Source of the DNA: Oleispira antarctica RB-8
GTDB lineage: Bacteria > Pseudomonadota > Gammaproteobacteria > Pseudomonadales > Oceanobacteraceae
Length of the DNA stretch: 64,000 nucleotides
Direction of reading: 5' to 3'
NCBI GenBank assembly: GCA_000967895.1
Contig: FO203512.1
Coordinates: 2,379,350 to 2,443,349, forward strand
The notes below the pieces were generated by a model that had not been told where the DNA came from, made no database searches, and saw only the letters and a program-made list of their open reading frames with translations. The stretch's first letter is position 1; the number at the start of each line of letters is the position of its first letter. This document shows positions 53,834-63,022 of this stretch, one piece after another. Both the position numbers and the translations under genes were made by a program.

Positions 53834-54532
53834 ATGCTGGACAGCTCCATCAGTTATGAAACTCCAGAAGGCATTCAAATCCAGTTGCCAATTGCGGGCC
53901 CCCTTATACGTGGTCTCGCATGGCTCATCGACTTTTTGATTCGTAGTGTTGTTTATATTATTGCAGTCATTGCTTTATCTTCCTTAGGTGAAGTGGGCCA
54001 AGGCATTCTGCTGATCGGATTATTTTTTGGCGAATGGCTGTACCCTACAATATTTGAAGTAATGAAAGGCGCCTCTCCAGGAAAAATGATCATGGGCCTG
54101 TATGTCACCATGGATGATGGCACAGCGCTCACTTGGCAAGCGGGTCTTACCCGCAACTTATTACGCGCAGTAGATTTTCTTCCCTTTCTTTATATTACTG
54201 GTTTAATCTGCTCATTATGTAATCGAAACTTTCAGCGTATTGGTGATTTAGTCGCTGGGTCATTAGTGGTCTATAAAGAGGAAGATAAACAATTACATTC
54301 AGAAAAAAATGTCTATAAACCCAAGGCCCTACCATTGCCTTTTACTGCTCGCGAGCAGCGCATATTGCTGCACTTCCAAGATCGTCATGACAATATTTCA
54401 GAGAGTCGAAAAATTGAGTTAGCAAATATTTTAGCCCCTGTCATTAATCATAAAGATCAAGAAGCTGTAGATATACTCAATCAATACGCAGCTTGGGTTC
54501 GAGGGGCAGACGCTCAAGAGGCTAAGCAATGA
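53834..54532 (+). CDS. RDD-family membrane protein
   Basis: About 232 residues from ATG 53834 (AAAGGACA upstream); an ATG at 53816 would add six residues. RDD domain: RGLAWLIDFLIRSVVYIIAV, a second hydrophobic segment, GASPGKMIMGLYVTMDDG, RNLLRAVDFLPF. The C-terminal part is cytoplasmic. First gene of a six-gene membrane/MoxR operon; overlaps the next by 4 bp (ATGA). Confidence 0.9.
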   Translation: MLDSSISYETPEGIQIQLPIAGPLIRGLAWLIDFLIRSVVYIIAVIALSSLGEVGQGILLIGLFFGEWLYPTIFEVMKGASPGKMIMGLYVTMDDGTALTWQAGLTRNLLRAVDFLPFLYITGLICSLCNRNFQRIGDLVAGSLVVYKEEDKQLHSEKNVYKPKALPLPFTAREQRILLHFQDRHDNISESRKIELANILAPVINHKDQEAVDILNQYAAWVRGADAQEAKQ

Positions 54533-55509
54533 AACAGATAGCCTTTGAAACCCAAAACCAACAATTTTGGCAAGAATTCTCACACCTACTTGATCAATTA
54601 GAAGGCGTAGAAATAAAAGACAATACATTCGCCAATAATTGGCCAAAGTTTCCTGCCCATTATCGTAAAATGAGTCAGTTTTTATCCGTGGCTCAGAGCC
54701 GACAATACAGCCCTGTGTTAATCGACTTTTTACACCAGCTAGTATTACGTGGCCATCGACACCTTTATCGACAAAAGCCTGCCATGTGGTCGGCCTTTGC
54801 AACATTCATTACTCAAAGTTTTCCCCAAGCATTACGTCGCGAATGGCGAGTCTGGTTAATATCTTCAGGCCTGTTTTATATTCCCGCGATTTTTATGGGA
54901 TTAATGTGTTACTTCGACAGTGAATTTTTGTACAGCCTTGTCACTTACGAGCAAGTTCAACAAGTGGAATATATGTACGACCCATCTAACGCAACACTGG
55001 CACGACCCGAAGGCCGTGAATCTGATTCCGACTTTATGATGTTTGGTTATTATATTTTTAACAACGTAGGCATAGACTTCAAAACCTATGCGTCCGGATT
55101 ATTATTGGGCATCGGCTCGATATTTTTCATGATATTCAACGGCCTCCATATCGGTGGTATTGCAGGCCACCTAACCAATAAAGGTTACATAGAGACTTTC
55201 TGGCCCTTCGTCTCAGGACATAGTGCATTAGAACTTACCGCAGCCACCATCGCAGGAGCAGCTGGTTTAAAACTGGGGTATTCCTTAATTAATCCAAAAG
55301 GTTTTACTCGTGGATTAGCGCTAAAACAAGCCGGTATCGACTCATTCCCACTTATTTGCGGTGCAGGATTCATGACATTTTTAGCCGCATTCGTTGAAGG
55401 TTTTTGGTCAGCCACCCCAGGTATTCCAAACCTAATAAAATACGCCATAGGCATCGCAGCCTGGCTCGCCGTATTCAGTTATTTATTACTGGCAGGCCGA
55501 AAATCATGA
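54529..55509 (+). CDS. SpoIIM-family (DUF95) membrane protein
   Basis: 326 residues. N-terminal cytoplasmic helical part, then several membrane segments. The SpoIIM signature is visible in YYIFNNVGIDFKTYASGLLL and SGHSALELTAATIAGAAGLK. In non-sporulating bacteria this family accompanies RDD, DUF58 and MoxR genes; role unknown. Coupled to both neighbours by ATGA overlaps. Confidence 0.9.
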   Translation: MKQIAFETQNQQFWQEFSHLLDQLEGVEIKDNTFANNWPKFPAHYRKMSQFLSVAQSRQYSPVLIDFLHQLVLRGHRHLYRQKPAMWSAFATFITQSFPQALRREWRVWLISSGLFYIPAIFMGLMCYFDSEFLYSLVTYEQVQQVEYMYDPSNATLARPEGRESDSDFMMFGYYIFNNVGIDFKTYASGLLLGIGSIFFMIFNGLHIGGIAGHLTNKGYIETFWPFVSGHSALELTAATIAGAAGLKLGYSLINPKGFTRGLALKQAGIDSFPLICGAGFMTFLAAFVEGFWSATPGIPNLIKYAIGIAAWLAVFSYLLLAGRKS

Positions 55510-57062
55510 AGCTAGAAAATCTCCAAATTACTTTGGCCCAACGTACGCCTTGGCAGGCCATGGACCTTGGTTTACAAGTGGCGCGTCAGCACTATAAAAG
55601 CCTATTGATAATCAGCGCCCTCATCACCAGTGTATTAGCACTACTTCTGTTCGCCTTGAGCCAGAATGCAATTCTTGCCTGCGCATTATTATTTTGGTTT
55701 AAGCCCATTATCGAACGTCCCTTACTGTTTTATATAAGTCGCGCTATTTTTTCCGATGCTCCCAGCCTTAAGCAATCACTGCTCAGTTTAACGAGCATGG
55801 CCGATCGCTTATGGTTTAAAACATTGTTTATTCAGCGCGTGAGTATCAGTCGTTCATTCAATGCTCCCGCCGTGCAATTAGAAGGAATGAAAGGTGAAGC
55901 TTTAAGTCGTCGTTTATACACACTGCATCATACTGAAAATGGCTCTGCGTGGTTGAGTATTATCGGCATTCATATTGAATGCGCGCTGCAAATAGCACTG
56001 TTACTGCTGCCTATTTTTTTATTACCCAGTGGAATAATTCATCTGGATGATTTCCAGTTATTAGAAGACAAAAATAATGCCATCAGTATATTAACGCTGT
56101 TAACCTACACGATTGCGGTGGCGTGCGTGGCTCCGTTCTATGTCTGCTGCGGTTTTATTTTATATTTAAATCAGCGCACTCATTTAGAAGCTTGGGACAT
56201 AGAACTTGGCTTTAAAAAAATCAGTAGCCGACTGGCCAGCTTTAGCACCGTTAATGCAAATATTCTAATATTAACCTTAGTGAGCATTCTTTCTTTTAGC
56301 CCCATACCATCGTGGGCTGATGAGCCTGAAAATATAGCTGAATCATGCACGGTTGAAGATCAGCAAGATGCGAGAGCGGCTATCGAAGAACTCTACCCTC
56401 AAAACGAATCCATTAATGCCAAATACGTTCGCGGTGCATTAACCGACGTTTTAAACTCTGATGTTTTTGGCGAGCATTACAAAGAAAAAGACTACTCGAT
56501 AGATTGGGACTGGGACTGGGATTGGGACCTAGATAACGAAACCGATAACCAAGCAGAATTCCCTTGGTTAAGCCTAATTAAAGATCTAGCTCTGTACTTT
56601 AAATATTTCATCATTGTATTACTGGCTCTATTATTGGTGTTTGTTCTTAGCAAGTACCAACCTTGGCAGTACCTTTCTAGGTTTAAAAAACAGCAAGAAG
56701 ATAAACCCCAATCCATTCTTGGTATGGACATGAGCCAACAGAACCTGCCCAATAATTTTCTTAACATCATAGAAAATCACTTAAAACAGCAGCAACTTAG
56801 ACAAGCGTTAAGTTTAATGTTTAGAGCTCACCTAATTAACGCCATTCATGTAAAGCACATTCCATTCAAACAAAGTAATACCGAACAAGAATGTCTGGTC
56901 ATCATGCAGGCTAACAGTCCAAAAGAAGAAGCTGAGTGCTTTGCCGAACTCGTTATGCATTGGCAAATGCTGGCTTACGCGCACCAAAGCGTTAACGCAG
57001 AGGCTATTAATACCTTATTTAAACATTGGCAGTTCTTCGTCATAGAGGGGCCAGAAAAATGA
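55506..57062 (+). CDS. DUF4129 membrane protein
   Basis: About 518 residues from ATG 55506 (ATGA overlap with SpoIIM); the frame extends upstream without support. Several N-terminal membrane segments, a periplasmic loop with WDWDWDWD, a further membrane helix (FIIVLLALLLVFVLSKY) and the C-terminal DUF4129 helical domain (LRQALSLMFRAHLINAI). The loop's (DW)4 comes from a 6-bp repeat. Confidence 0.85.
   Translation: MKLENLQITLAQRTPWQAMDLGLQVARQHYKSLLIISALITSVLALLLFALSQNAILACALLFWFKPIIERPLLFYISRAIFSDAPSLKQSLLSLTSMADRLWFKTLFIQRVSISRSFNAPAVQLEGMKGEALSRRLYTLHHTENGSAWLSIIGIHIECALQIALLLLPIFLLPSGIIHLDDFQLLEDKNNAISILTLLTYTIAVACVAPFYVCCGFILYLNQRTHLEAWDIELGFKKISSRLASFSTVNANILILTLVSILSFSPIPSWADEPENIAESCTVEDQQDARAAIEELYPQNESINAKYVRGALTDVLNSDVFGEHYKEKDYSIDWDWDWDWDLDNETDNQAEFPWLSLIKDLALYFKYFIIVLLALLLVFVLSKYQPWQYLSRFKKQQEDKPQSILGMDMSQQNLPNNFLNIIENHLKQQQLRQALSLMFRAHLINAIHVKHIPFKQSNTEQECLVIMQANSPKEEAECFAELVMHWQMLAYAHQSVNAEAINTLFKHWQFFVIEGPEK
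56502..56525 (+). repeat. Four 6-bp in-frame repeats
   Basis: GAYTGG four times, encoding DWDWDWDW in the DUF4129 gene. Confidence 0.9.
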
Positions 57063-58303
57063 AAATACGTTCTGCCTTAATAAGTCTCATCGTTATTACT
57101 GCCCTAGCATTAGCTGGGTGGTGGGTTTCTCAACACATCACTATTAGCTATGAAGACAAACGCAAATCACCGCAAGAAGACATTCGCTTCAACCCTATGT
57201 CCGCGCTAGAGCACCTACTATTAAGTTTTGATATAGAAGTGCAAAGCGAAAACAATCGCAATTTACTGCATAACTTGCCCAGTACACATGACGCAATCGT
57301 AATTCGTAATTTAAAACACCCTCTCACCCACGAGCGAGAGCTGGCATTATTAAGCTGGATCAAACAAGGTGGCCAGCTGGTATATGAACCTTATTGGCTA
57401 GGGAAAAGTGACAGTCGCCAATACTTTCACGAAAAACTGGGCGTACTGATTCAAGAAGCTGAAGACTGGGAAAACACTCAACAGCCCAATCACAGCTGGG
57501 CCAACATACAAGGTGAAGATTTATTTTTTCACATGAATCCTCAGTATGTACTGACGTTAAAACAGGTCGATTTCTCAGAAGACAGCACTTTAGAACCCAA
57601 TATATTAGAATCGAATACATTAGAATCAAATATATTAGACGACAGCCGCCAAATCATCATTCAATCCAACGAAGGTGCTCACGGAATAAAAGTAATTCAC
57701 GGCCAAGGCTCAGTCTTGCTGCTAAGCGATACTGATTTCTTAGCGACGCCTCCCGTCTGGCAAAGTTATTATAATATTGAAGAAGATAACAATTATTACC
57801 TTACCGATTTATCCACTCACGATCATGCATATTTTATGTGGATGCTTTTAAAAGACAGGCAAAAAGTATGGCTAATCTATGAGAATACTTCTCCTGCATT
57901 TTTAGCCATCGTTTATAAAAACTTTCCGTCGCTGGTCATTTTTAGCAGCATCTGGCTACTGCTATTTTTTCTATTTTTGCTGAAACGCTTTGGCCCTGTG
58001 ATTTCTCAACTGCCGGGAAATCAGCGTAATTTAAAACAACACATTCAACAAGTGAGCTACTACCACTGGCAACAAGACAAAGCCAATCACTTATTAAACG
58101 TTTGGCGTTCACGCATTCAACACAGATTATTTGTTAAGCACCCGCACTTAGCTGGTCTAAATGATCGTACGCTATACAGCATGCTCGCCGAACTAAGCGG
58201 TCTTAACGCATCTGAAATTAAGCAGGCTTGGTCTGACCCCTGCCGCAATCAAAACGAATTCATCAGCTATACCAAGAGATTAAAAAAATTATGGACAATA
58301 TAG
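57059..58303 (+). CDS. DUF4350-type membrane protein
   Basis: About 414 residues from ATG 57059 (ATGA overlap). One N-terminal helix (ALISLIVITALALAGWW), a periplasmic ThuA/DUF4350-like domain (THDAIVIRNLKHPLTH; LLSWIKQGGQLVYEP; GQGSVLLLSDTDFL), a second helix (LVIFSSIWLLLFFLFLLKR) and a cytoplasmic tail. A loop repeats LExN three times by 15-bp units. Part of the MoxR operon. Confidence 0.85.
   Translation: MKIRSALISLIVITALALAGWWVSQHITISYEDKRKSPQEDIRFNPMSALEHLLLSFDIEVQSENNRNLLHNLPSTHDAIVIRNLKHPLTHERELALLSWIKQGGQLVYEPYWLGKSDSRQYFHEKLGVLIQEAEDWENTQQPNHSWANIQGEDLFFHMNPQYVLTLKQVDFSEDSTLEPNILESNTLESNILDDSRQIIIQSNEGAHGIKVIHGQGSVLLLSDTDFLATPPVWQSYYNIEEDNNYYLTDLSTHDHAYFMWMLLKDRQKVWLIYENTSPAFLAIVYKNFPSLVIFSSIWLLLFFLFLLKRFGPVISQLPGNQRNLKQHIQQVSYYHWQQDKANHLLNVWRSRIQHRLFVKHPHLAGLNDRTLYSMLAELSGLNASEIKQAWSDPCRNQNEFISYTKRLKKLWTI
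57590..57634 (+). repeat. Three 15-bp in-frame tandem repeats
   Basis: Units starting TTAGAA, encoding LEPNI, LESNT and LESNI in the DUF4350 gene. Confidence 0.85.
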
Positions 58304-59301
58304 ACAGCGGCTCACTCACTATTGAACCCAGCACTGACTCTAATAGTGCCTTCGCTGACGCACAAAAAAGCATTCAGAAGCTTACTCTAGAGCTTAAAAA
58401 AGTAATGGTCGGTCAAGATAAAGTGATCGAACAAACCATCTTGTGCTTATTAGCCGCCGGTCATGCCTTGGTAGAAGGCGTACCGGGTTTGGGGAAAACT
58501 TTATTAGTTCGCAGCCTGTCACAAGCAATGGGAGGTAAGTTCAACCGCATTCAATTCACTCCCGACCTCATGCCGTCAGATGTTTCTGGTCACGCCATGT
58601 TTAATAAACAGAGCGATGATTTTGTTATTCGTAAAGGCCCTGTCTTTTGCAATTTATTATTGGCCGATGAAATTAACCGCGCCCCCGCCAAAACTCAATC
58701 GTCCTTACTCGAAGCCATGCAAGAACAGCAAGTAACGGTAGAAGGACAAAGCCTGTCTCTACCCTCACCTTTCATGGTAATGGCTACACAAAACCCACTT
58801 GAGCACGAAGGCACTTATCCGTTACCCGAAGCCCAACTGGATCGATTTTTATTACACATCTGGGTCGAGTACCCAACCGTTGAAGAAGAAATTGAACTTA
58901 GCAAACGCTTATCCGGCAACATCGGCGACCAGCTAGACGTAAGCGCCATTGAACAAGTTCTAACGATGGCGCAAGTTCACGACCTGCAAATGCTGCTCAC
59001 CAAAATGGAAGTTGATCAATCCATTCACGAATACGCAGTACGCTTAGTGCGCGCGACTCGCGATTGGCATGGCATAGAAGTAGGCGCAGGCCCTAGAGGC
59101 AGCTTGGCATTATTACGCGTGGCAAAAGCTCACGCCCTAATGCAGGGTCGCAACTTTGTATTACCCGACGATATTAAATCCATGGCTGTAAGCGTATTGC
59201 GCCATCGTATTCGCCTAACCGCAGAATTGGAAATTGAGGGCATCGGTGCCTCGCAGGTCATCAACGAATTATTGCAAAATGTGGAAGCACCTAGAGTATG
59301 A
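58291..59301 (+). CDS. MoxR-family AAA+ ATPase
   Basis: 336 residues. Walker A GVPGLGKT at 63-70, Walker B LLLADEIN at 121-127, sensor 1 MATQNPLEHEGTYPLPEAQL and the DRFLLH arginine segment. MoxR ATPases act as chaperones for VWA or DUF58 partners; here the DUF58 gene follows with an ATGA overlap. This is also the only MoxR/NorQ-like ATPase in the window. The start lies 13 nt inside the previous gene. Confidence 0.95.
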   Translation: MDNIDSGSLTIEPSTDSNSAFADAQKSIQKLTLELKKVMVGQDKVIEQTILCLLAAGHALVEGVPGLGKTLLVRSLSQAMGGKFNRIQFTPDLMPSDVSGHAMFNKQSDDFVIRKGPVFCNLLLADEINRAPAKTQSSLLEAMQEQQVTVEGQSLSLPSPFMVMATQNPLEHEGTYPLPEAQLDRFLLHIWVEYPTVEEEIELSKRLSGNIGDQLDVSAIEQVLTMAQVHDLQMLLTKMEVDQSIHEYAVRLVRATRDWHGIEVGAGPRGSLALLRVAKAHALMQGRNFVLPDDIKSMAVSVLRHRIRLTAELEIEGIGASQVINELLQNVEAPRV

Positions 59302-60602
59302 CCCCAAGTAAAAAACTGCTGATCATTGCTGCACTTTTTTTACCCTGTGCATTAGCGGCCGATTTTTATCCGCCCATCACAACAGGTTTATACACAGTCG
59401 CCGTAATTTTTTTACTGCTTATGTTATTCGATGCCGTTCGTGGAGGGTTAATACCCAATCCTCACGCAGAACGCCAGATTGAAGCAAACTTAGCAGTACA
59501 AACGTGGAATCCGGTAACGTTAACATTGACCAACGAAACCGCCAGCAACATTAAAATGAGCGTATTCGACAGCCAAGATGAAAGTACACAAAGCCAAGGA
59601 TTACCACAATCCTTGATGCTGACGCCCAACAGCCAGGCCATTGTTGAGTATCAGATAAAAGCGACTCAACGCGGTAACATTCAGTTCAATGATATAGATT
59701 GCCTACTTCAATCGCCTTGGGGATTTTGGCATTTACGCCGCAGTATTCTCTGTGAAAGCCAAGTGCGCGTGCAACCAAACTATAAAAGTGTTTTTGAGTT
59801 TGCTTTATTAGGCGATGAACAAAAACTGGCAAAAATGGGCAACCGCCAACAACGTCGACGTGGAGAAGGCACCGAATTTCACCAGCTTAGGGCATACCAA
59901 GCGGGCGATCCTATGCGCAAGATAGACTGGAAAGCCTCATCTCGTATCGGTAAGTTAATCAGCAAAGAATTTCAGGACGAACAAGATCAACAACTGGTTT
60001 TTTTATTGGATACTGGCCGCCGCATGCGCCATAAAGATGAAGATGTAGAGCACATGGATCAAACTCTAAACTCCATGTTATTGCTCTCTCACGTTGCCGC
60101 CAAGCAAGGAGACTCCGTAGGCTTCATGGCTTTTGGTAACAACCATACCTGGTGTCCACCGAGAAAACACAAAGCGATAGTGAAGCATTTGCTCGATCAC
60201 TGCTATGGTTTACATGCTGGGCTGGTTATGTCGGATTATTTAGTAGCCGCGCAACGACTCATTGGCTTACAAAAACGTCGCGCACTCGTTATTATTTTAA
60301 CCAATAGTCGAGACGAAGATCGTAATGATTTAGAGAAAGCCGTATTAATATTAAGAAAGCGCCATCTCGTAGTCGTGGCTGATTTACATGAAAGTTTTCT
60401 AGCTGATACTCTGAAACAAGATCCTAAGAACTTTGAACAAAGCTTAGAAATGCTAACCACAGAGAACTTTATGCGCCAACGACAAGAGATGCACAGTTCG
60501 TTGAATAATTTAGGGGCAATGTGCCTAGATTGTACTGCAGAAGAGCTTCCCGCTACGCTGGTGAATAGTTACCAGCATATAAAAAACTCAGGTCGCTTGT
60601 AA
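59298..60602 (+). CDS. DUF58 protein (MoxR partner)
   Basis: 434 residues. Two N-terminal membrane helices, then a beta domain, then the DUF58 motif: RRRGEGTEFHQLRAYQAGDP with RKIDWKASSR. This is followed by a VWA-like fold (FLLDTGRRMR in place of DxSxS). Such proteins pair with MoxR ATPases. Final gene of the operon; ends at a bidirectional terminator. Confidence 0.92.
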   Translation: MTPSKKLLIIAALFLPCALAADFYPPITTGLYTVAVIFLLLMLFDAVRGGLIPNPHAERQIEANLAVQTWNPVTLTLTNETASNIKMSVFDSQDESTQSQGLPQSLMLTPNSQAIVEYQIKATQRGNIQFNDIDCLLQSPWGFWHLRRSILCESQVRVQPNYKSVFEFALLGDEQKLAKMGNRQQRRRGEGTEFHQLRAYQAGDPMRKIDWKASSRIGKLISKEFQDEQDQQLVFLLDTGRRMRHKDEDVEHMDQTLNSMLLLSHVAAKQGDSVGFMAFGNNHTWCPPRKHKAIVKHLLDHCYGLHAGLVMSDYLVAAQRLIGLQKRRALVIILTNSRDEDRNDLEKAVLILRKRHLVVVADLHESFLADTLKQDPKNFEQSLEMLTTENFMRQRQEMHSSLNNLGAMCLDCTAEELPATLVNSYQHIKNSGRL

Positions 60603-60607
60603 GAAAT

Positions 60608-60633
60608 TAGGCCGCCAATGAGAACGGCCTAAA
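60608..60633. terminator. Bidirectional terminator hairpin
   Basis: 8-bp perfect stem TTAGGCCG/CGGCCTAA with a 10-base loop, between the convergent DUF58 and membrane protein genes; A-rich and short T-rich flanks on the two sides. Confidence 0.65.
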
Positions 60634-60643
60634 AGTGAAACCG

Positions 60644-61444
60644 TTACATCGTAAAAATCTTACGATAACCGGTATAAACGGTAATACTCATTAATGGAAT
60701 CATAATAAATAAACCTAGGCCCACTGGAATGGTCGCCACGAACAACCAAAATAACATGATCAAACCATACACCGTCAACGACAACCAGTTTTTCAAAGAT
60801 GCCTTAAAACTCATACCCAGCGCTTGAAATACGCCAACAGATTGCAAAGCAATAAGTGGTGTAGCAAACCAAGACATCATCACAAGCACCAAAGTACCGA
60901 CCATCATGATGATAAAGCCAATAATCATGCCCACAGGATTAATATCAAGAGTTGCAGGATCAACTTCTTGCCCCATATATCCAGAGTAAGCGGCCATGAA
61001 AGTACCCGACCCCATGAACATAAATCCAACCAGTAGATTAACTAAGCCGATAATCGACATGACAAAAGCCAAACCAAACACACCACGACCATTCGCTTTA
61101 ATGGCCGAAAACAAGTGACCAAATTTTAACGCCTCACCCTTTTCAACATCTCTAGCAGCAATGAGTAAACCCGCAAACAAAGGTGTGTAAAACAAACTCC
61201 CAAAAATAGAACCTATTATCGGGATCATACTGAGCACTATCATGATAACGAACATAATAACGCTCATAAGAGTCCACTTAAATGGCGATACTTTATAAAT
61301 ATTCCAAGCATCTGCGACAATGCGATTCCCCTGCCCAGCAGTTAACTTCTTGGCGGGACAAAAAACAGCATCACCACTTACATTAACAGTTTCGACTTGC
61401 GAAGTAGGTGCACTATAAGGGTTTACAACGTTCTGATCAGTCAT
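60644..61444 (-). CDS. BPSS1780-like membrane protein
   Basis: 266 residues. N-terminal NPYSAPTSQV segment, a zinc-ribbon-free cytoplasmic part, then about six membrane segments (for example MFVIMIVLSMIPIIGSIFGS). The pattern AWNIYKVSPFKWTLMSV is characteristic of the BPSS1780 family, whose role is unknown. Monocistronic. Confidence 0.78.
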   Translation of the reverse strand: MTDQNVVNPYSAPTSQVETVNVSGDAVFCPAKKLTAGQGNRIVADAWNIYKVSPFKWTLMSVIMFVIMIVLSMIPIIGSIFGSLFYTPLFAGLLIAARDVEKGEALKFGHLFSAIKANGRGVFGLAFVMSIIGLVNLLVGFMFMGSGTFMAAYSGYMGQEVDPATLDINPVGMIIGFIIMMVGTLVLVMMSWFATPLIALQSVGVFQALGMSFKASLKNWLSLTVYGLIMLFWLFVATIPVGLGLFIMIPLMSITVYTGYRKIFTM

Positions 61445-61567
61445 GTTTCTTCCTTGATAAGTTAATTAGCACCGCAGTGTATATAATAACAGCGGCTAAA
61501 CCAAGCAACACGCGCAAGGTGTTGCAAACTCCATCACGTTTTAACTACCCCATGCCACCCTCTATAT

Positions 61568-62242
61568 TCAATCGCCACCGCAACCTCCTCCGCTACCACC
61601 GCCATCACCTGCACAACCGCCGTCTCCGGCTGATCCAGCACAACCAGAAGAACATCCGATATGACTACCGCAATGACCTCCGGTAGATCCTCCGCCTGAA
61701 CTAGAAATACTCAATTTCATACAATCGAGCTGATAGTGAAAACCATCTTCAATATTTAATAGAGCATCTAAAGCGAAGATTACAGGCAACCGTTTAGGTA
61801 AAAAGGGATTTATTCTTTCTAAGTGACACGCTATTCGCCAGGCTCTTTTAATACCCGCTTGCGCAATATTCTGAGACTTCATCGTTTCTGCAGGAGAATG
61901 GTGTAAAAAACGACCCAATGCTCTTGAACAAAACTTGTCATATTCTCGGGTAAAAAGAATAAACTCATGCCAAGCGATATCAACAACCTGAGACGGCATC
62001 GCAATCATCTTTTGATGAGATAGTGAAATCAAATGAAAGTAATCCCTCAAGCCACGCATTACTTGATCTAATTCAAAATCCTTAAGATGAGGATACGTTT
62101 TAGCCACATTGGTTTTTATCGTTTTAGGGAATACATACTCTTTTATAAATGTTTCTCGACGCATCACTAAGACTTTCTGAAAAACGATGACAAATAAAAT
62201 AGCGCTTAAAAAAACACCTATAATTGGAAGAATTAAATCCAT
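61568..62242 (-). CDS. GRDP-like protein with Gly/Cys-rich tail
   Basis: 224 residues. One N-terminal membrane anchor (VFLSAILFVIVFQKVLVM), then a helical domain with VDIAWHEFILFTREYDKFC, close to the D-xxWHxH-x-Y-x3-C core of glycine-rich-domain proteins (DUF1399). The last 40 residues are Gly, Ser, Cys and Asp (GGCAGDGGGSGGGCGGD). Function unknown. Compare the small cassette protein at 28020-28259. Confidence 0.8.
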   Translation of the reverse strand: MDLILPIIGVFLSAILFVIVFQKVLVMRRETFIKEYVFPKTIKTNVAKTYPHLKDFELDQVMRGLRDYFHLISLSHQKMIAMPSQVVDIAWHEFILFTREYDKFCSRALGRFLHHSPAETMKSQNIAQAGIKRAWRIACHLERINPFLPKRLPVIFALDALLNIEDGFHYQLDCMKLSISSSGGGSTGGHCGSHIGCSSGCAGSAGDGGCAGDGGGSGGGCGGD

Positions 62243-62270
62243 AAAAAACTCCTAAAGATTACACCAGCAA

Positions 62271-62696
62271 TCAAGCTCTAGCTTTCAAGTACACCATTTT
62301 ATAAAAAAACAAGCTCAATAAAACAACGGGTAATAAAATAATAATGAATAGAAACAAGATTTTCAATAACCCCTCAAGACTTGACTCCCCCCCCATAAAA
62401 GCGATTAAGATCACCATAGTCACAGGAATTGATGAGATCGCTGAAAATGCATGTGCCTTAAAAGTCGTTCTAAAAAACTGACTTGTCATTTTAAATAAAA
62501 TCGACCAGTAAAGTGCTCCGGTAAAACCGAAAACAACAAGGCCCATTAACGCTATTAAAAAGGGTAACCCTAAGACATCAAGTAACGGTACTCCGTCAGT
62601 AACCAGAACATAAATGGCTATAACTGATGAACTAAAAATAGATAATGCTAATAAAGAAAGTAATATAGAACTAAAAATCCTGAAGTATAATGTCAT
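62271..62696 (-). CDS. Hypothetical membrane protein (141 aa)
   Basis: Four membrane segments (for example ILLSLLALSIFSSSVIAIYV; LIALMGLVVFGFTGALYW; LFLFIIILLPVVLLSLFFY). Unrecognised. Follows the GRDP-like gene's start region on the same strand (gap 28 bp), so probably cotranscribed. Confidence 0.75.
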   Translation of the reverse strand: MTLYFRIFSSILLSLLALSIFSSSVIAIYVLVTDGVPLLDVLGLPFLIALMGLVVFGFTGALYWSILFKMTSQFFRTTFKAHAFSAISSIPVTMVILIAFMGGESSLEGLLKILFLFIIILLPVVLLSLFFYKMVYLKARA

Positions 62697-63022
62697 AATG
62701 TAAATATCAATCCATGAATATCGTATGAAGCCCTTACAATTATGTCTGATAATACAACCAATCTGACCCAGTGACTACTTTCCCGCGTCCGTTTAATTAC
62801 TGTGTTAATTTTAGTTTATTTAAAGGGTTAATTAACAAGAGATTGTCTATTTATAGACTATAAACCACTAATAATACTAAGATATAAATTTAATTAATCA
62901 CCCTCCTATTTTAATGGCTATAGCCTTTGTATAACCTAAAAGCATACTTCACATAAAACTCTTTCATTGGACGCCAACGAATAATGCGCCCAATATCCAA
63001 TCTTCATTAAGAGGTTTACATC
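62697..63022. other. 326-bp intergenic region
   Basis: Between divergent membrane-protein and EamA genes. AT-rich; no gene, repeat or strong promoter recognised beyond general -10-like TATAAA-type sequences. Confidence 0.5.

Noticed and set aside
58291-59301. MoxR ATPase as the missing NorQ
   Set aside because: It is embedded in a DUF58/DUF4129 operon 40 kb from the nor genes, the typical context of another MoxR subfamily.
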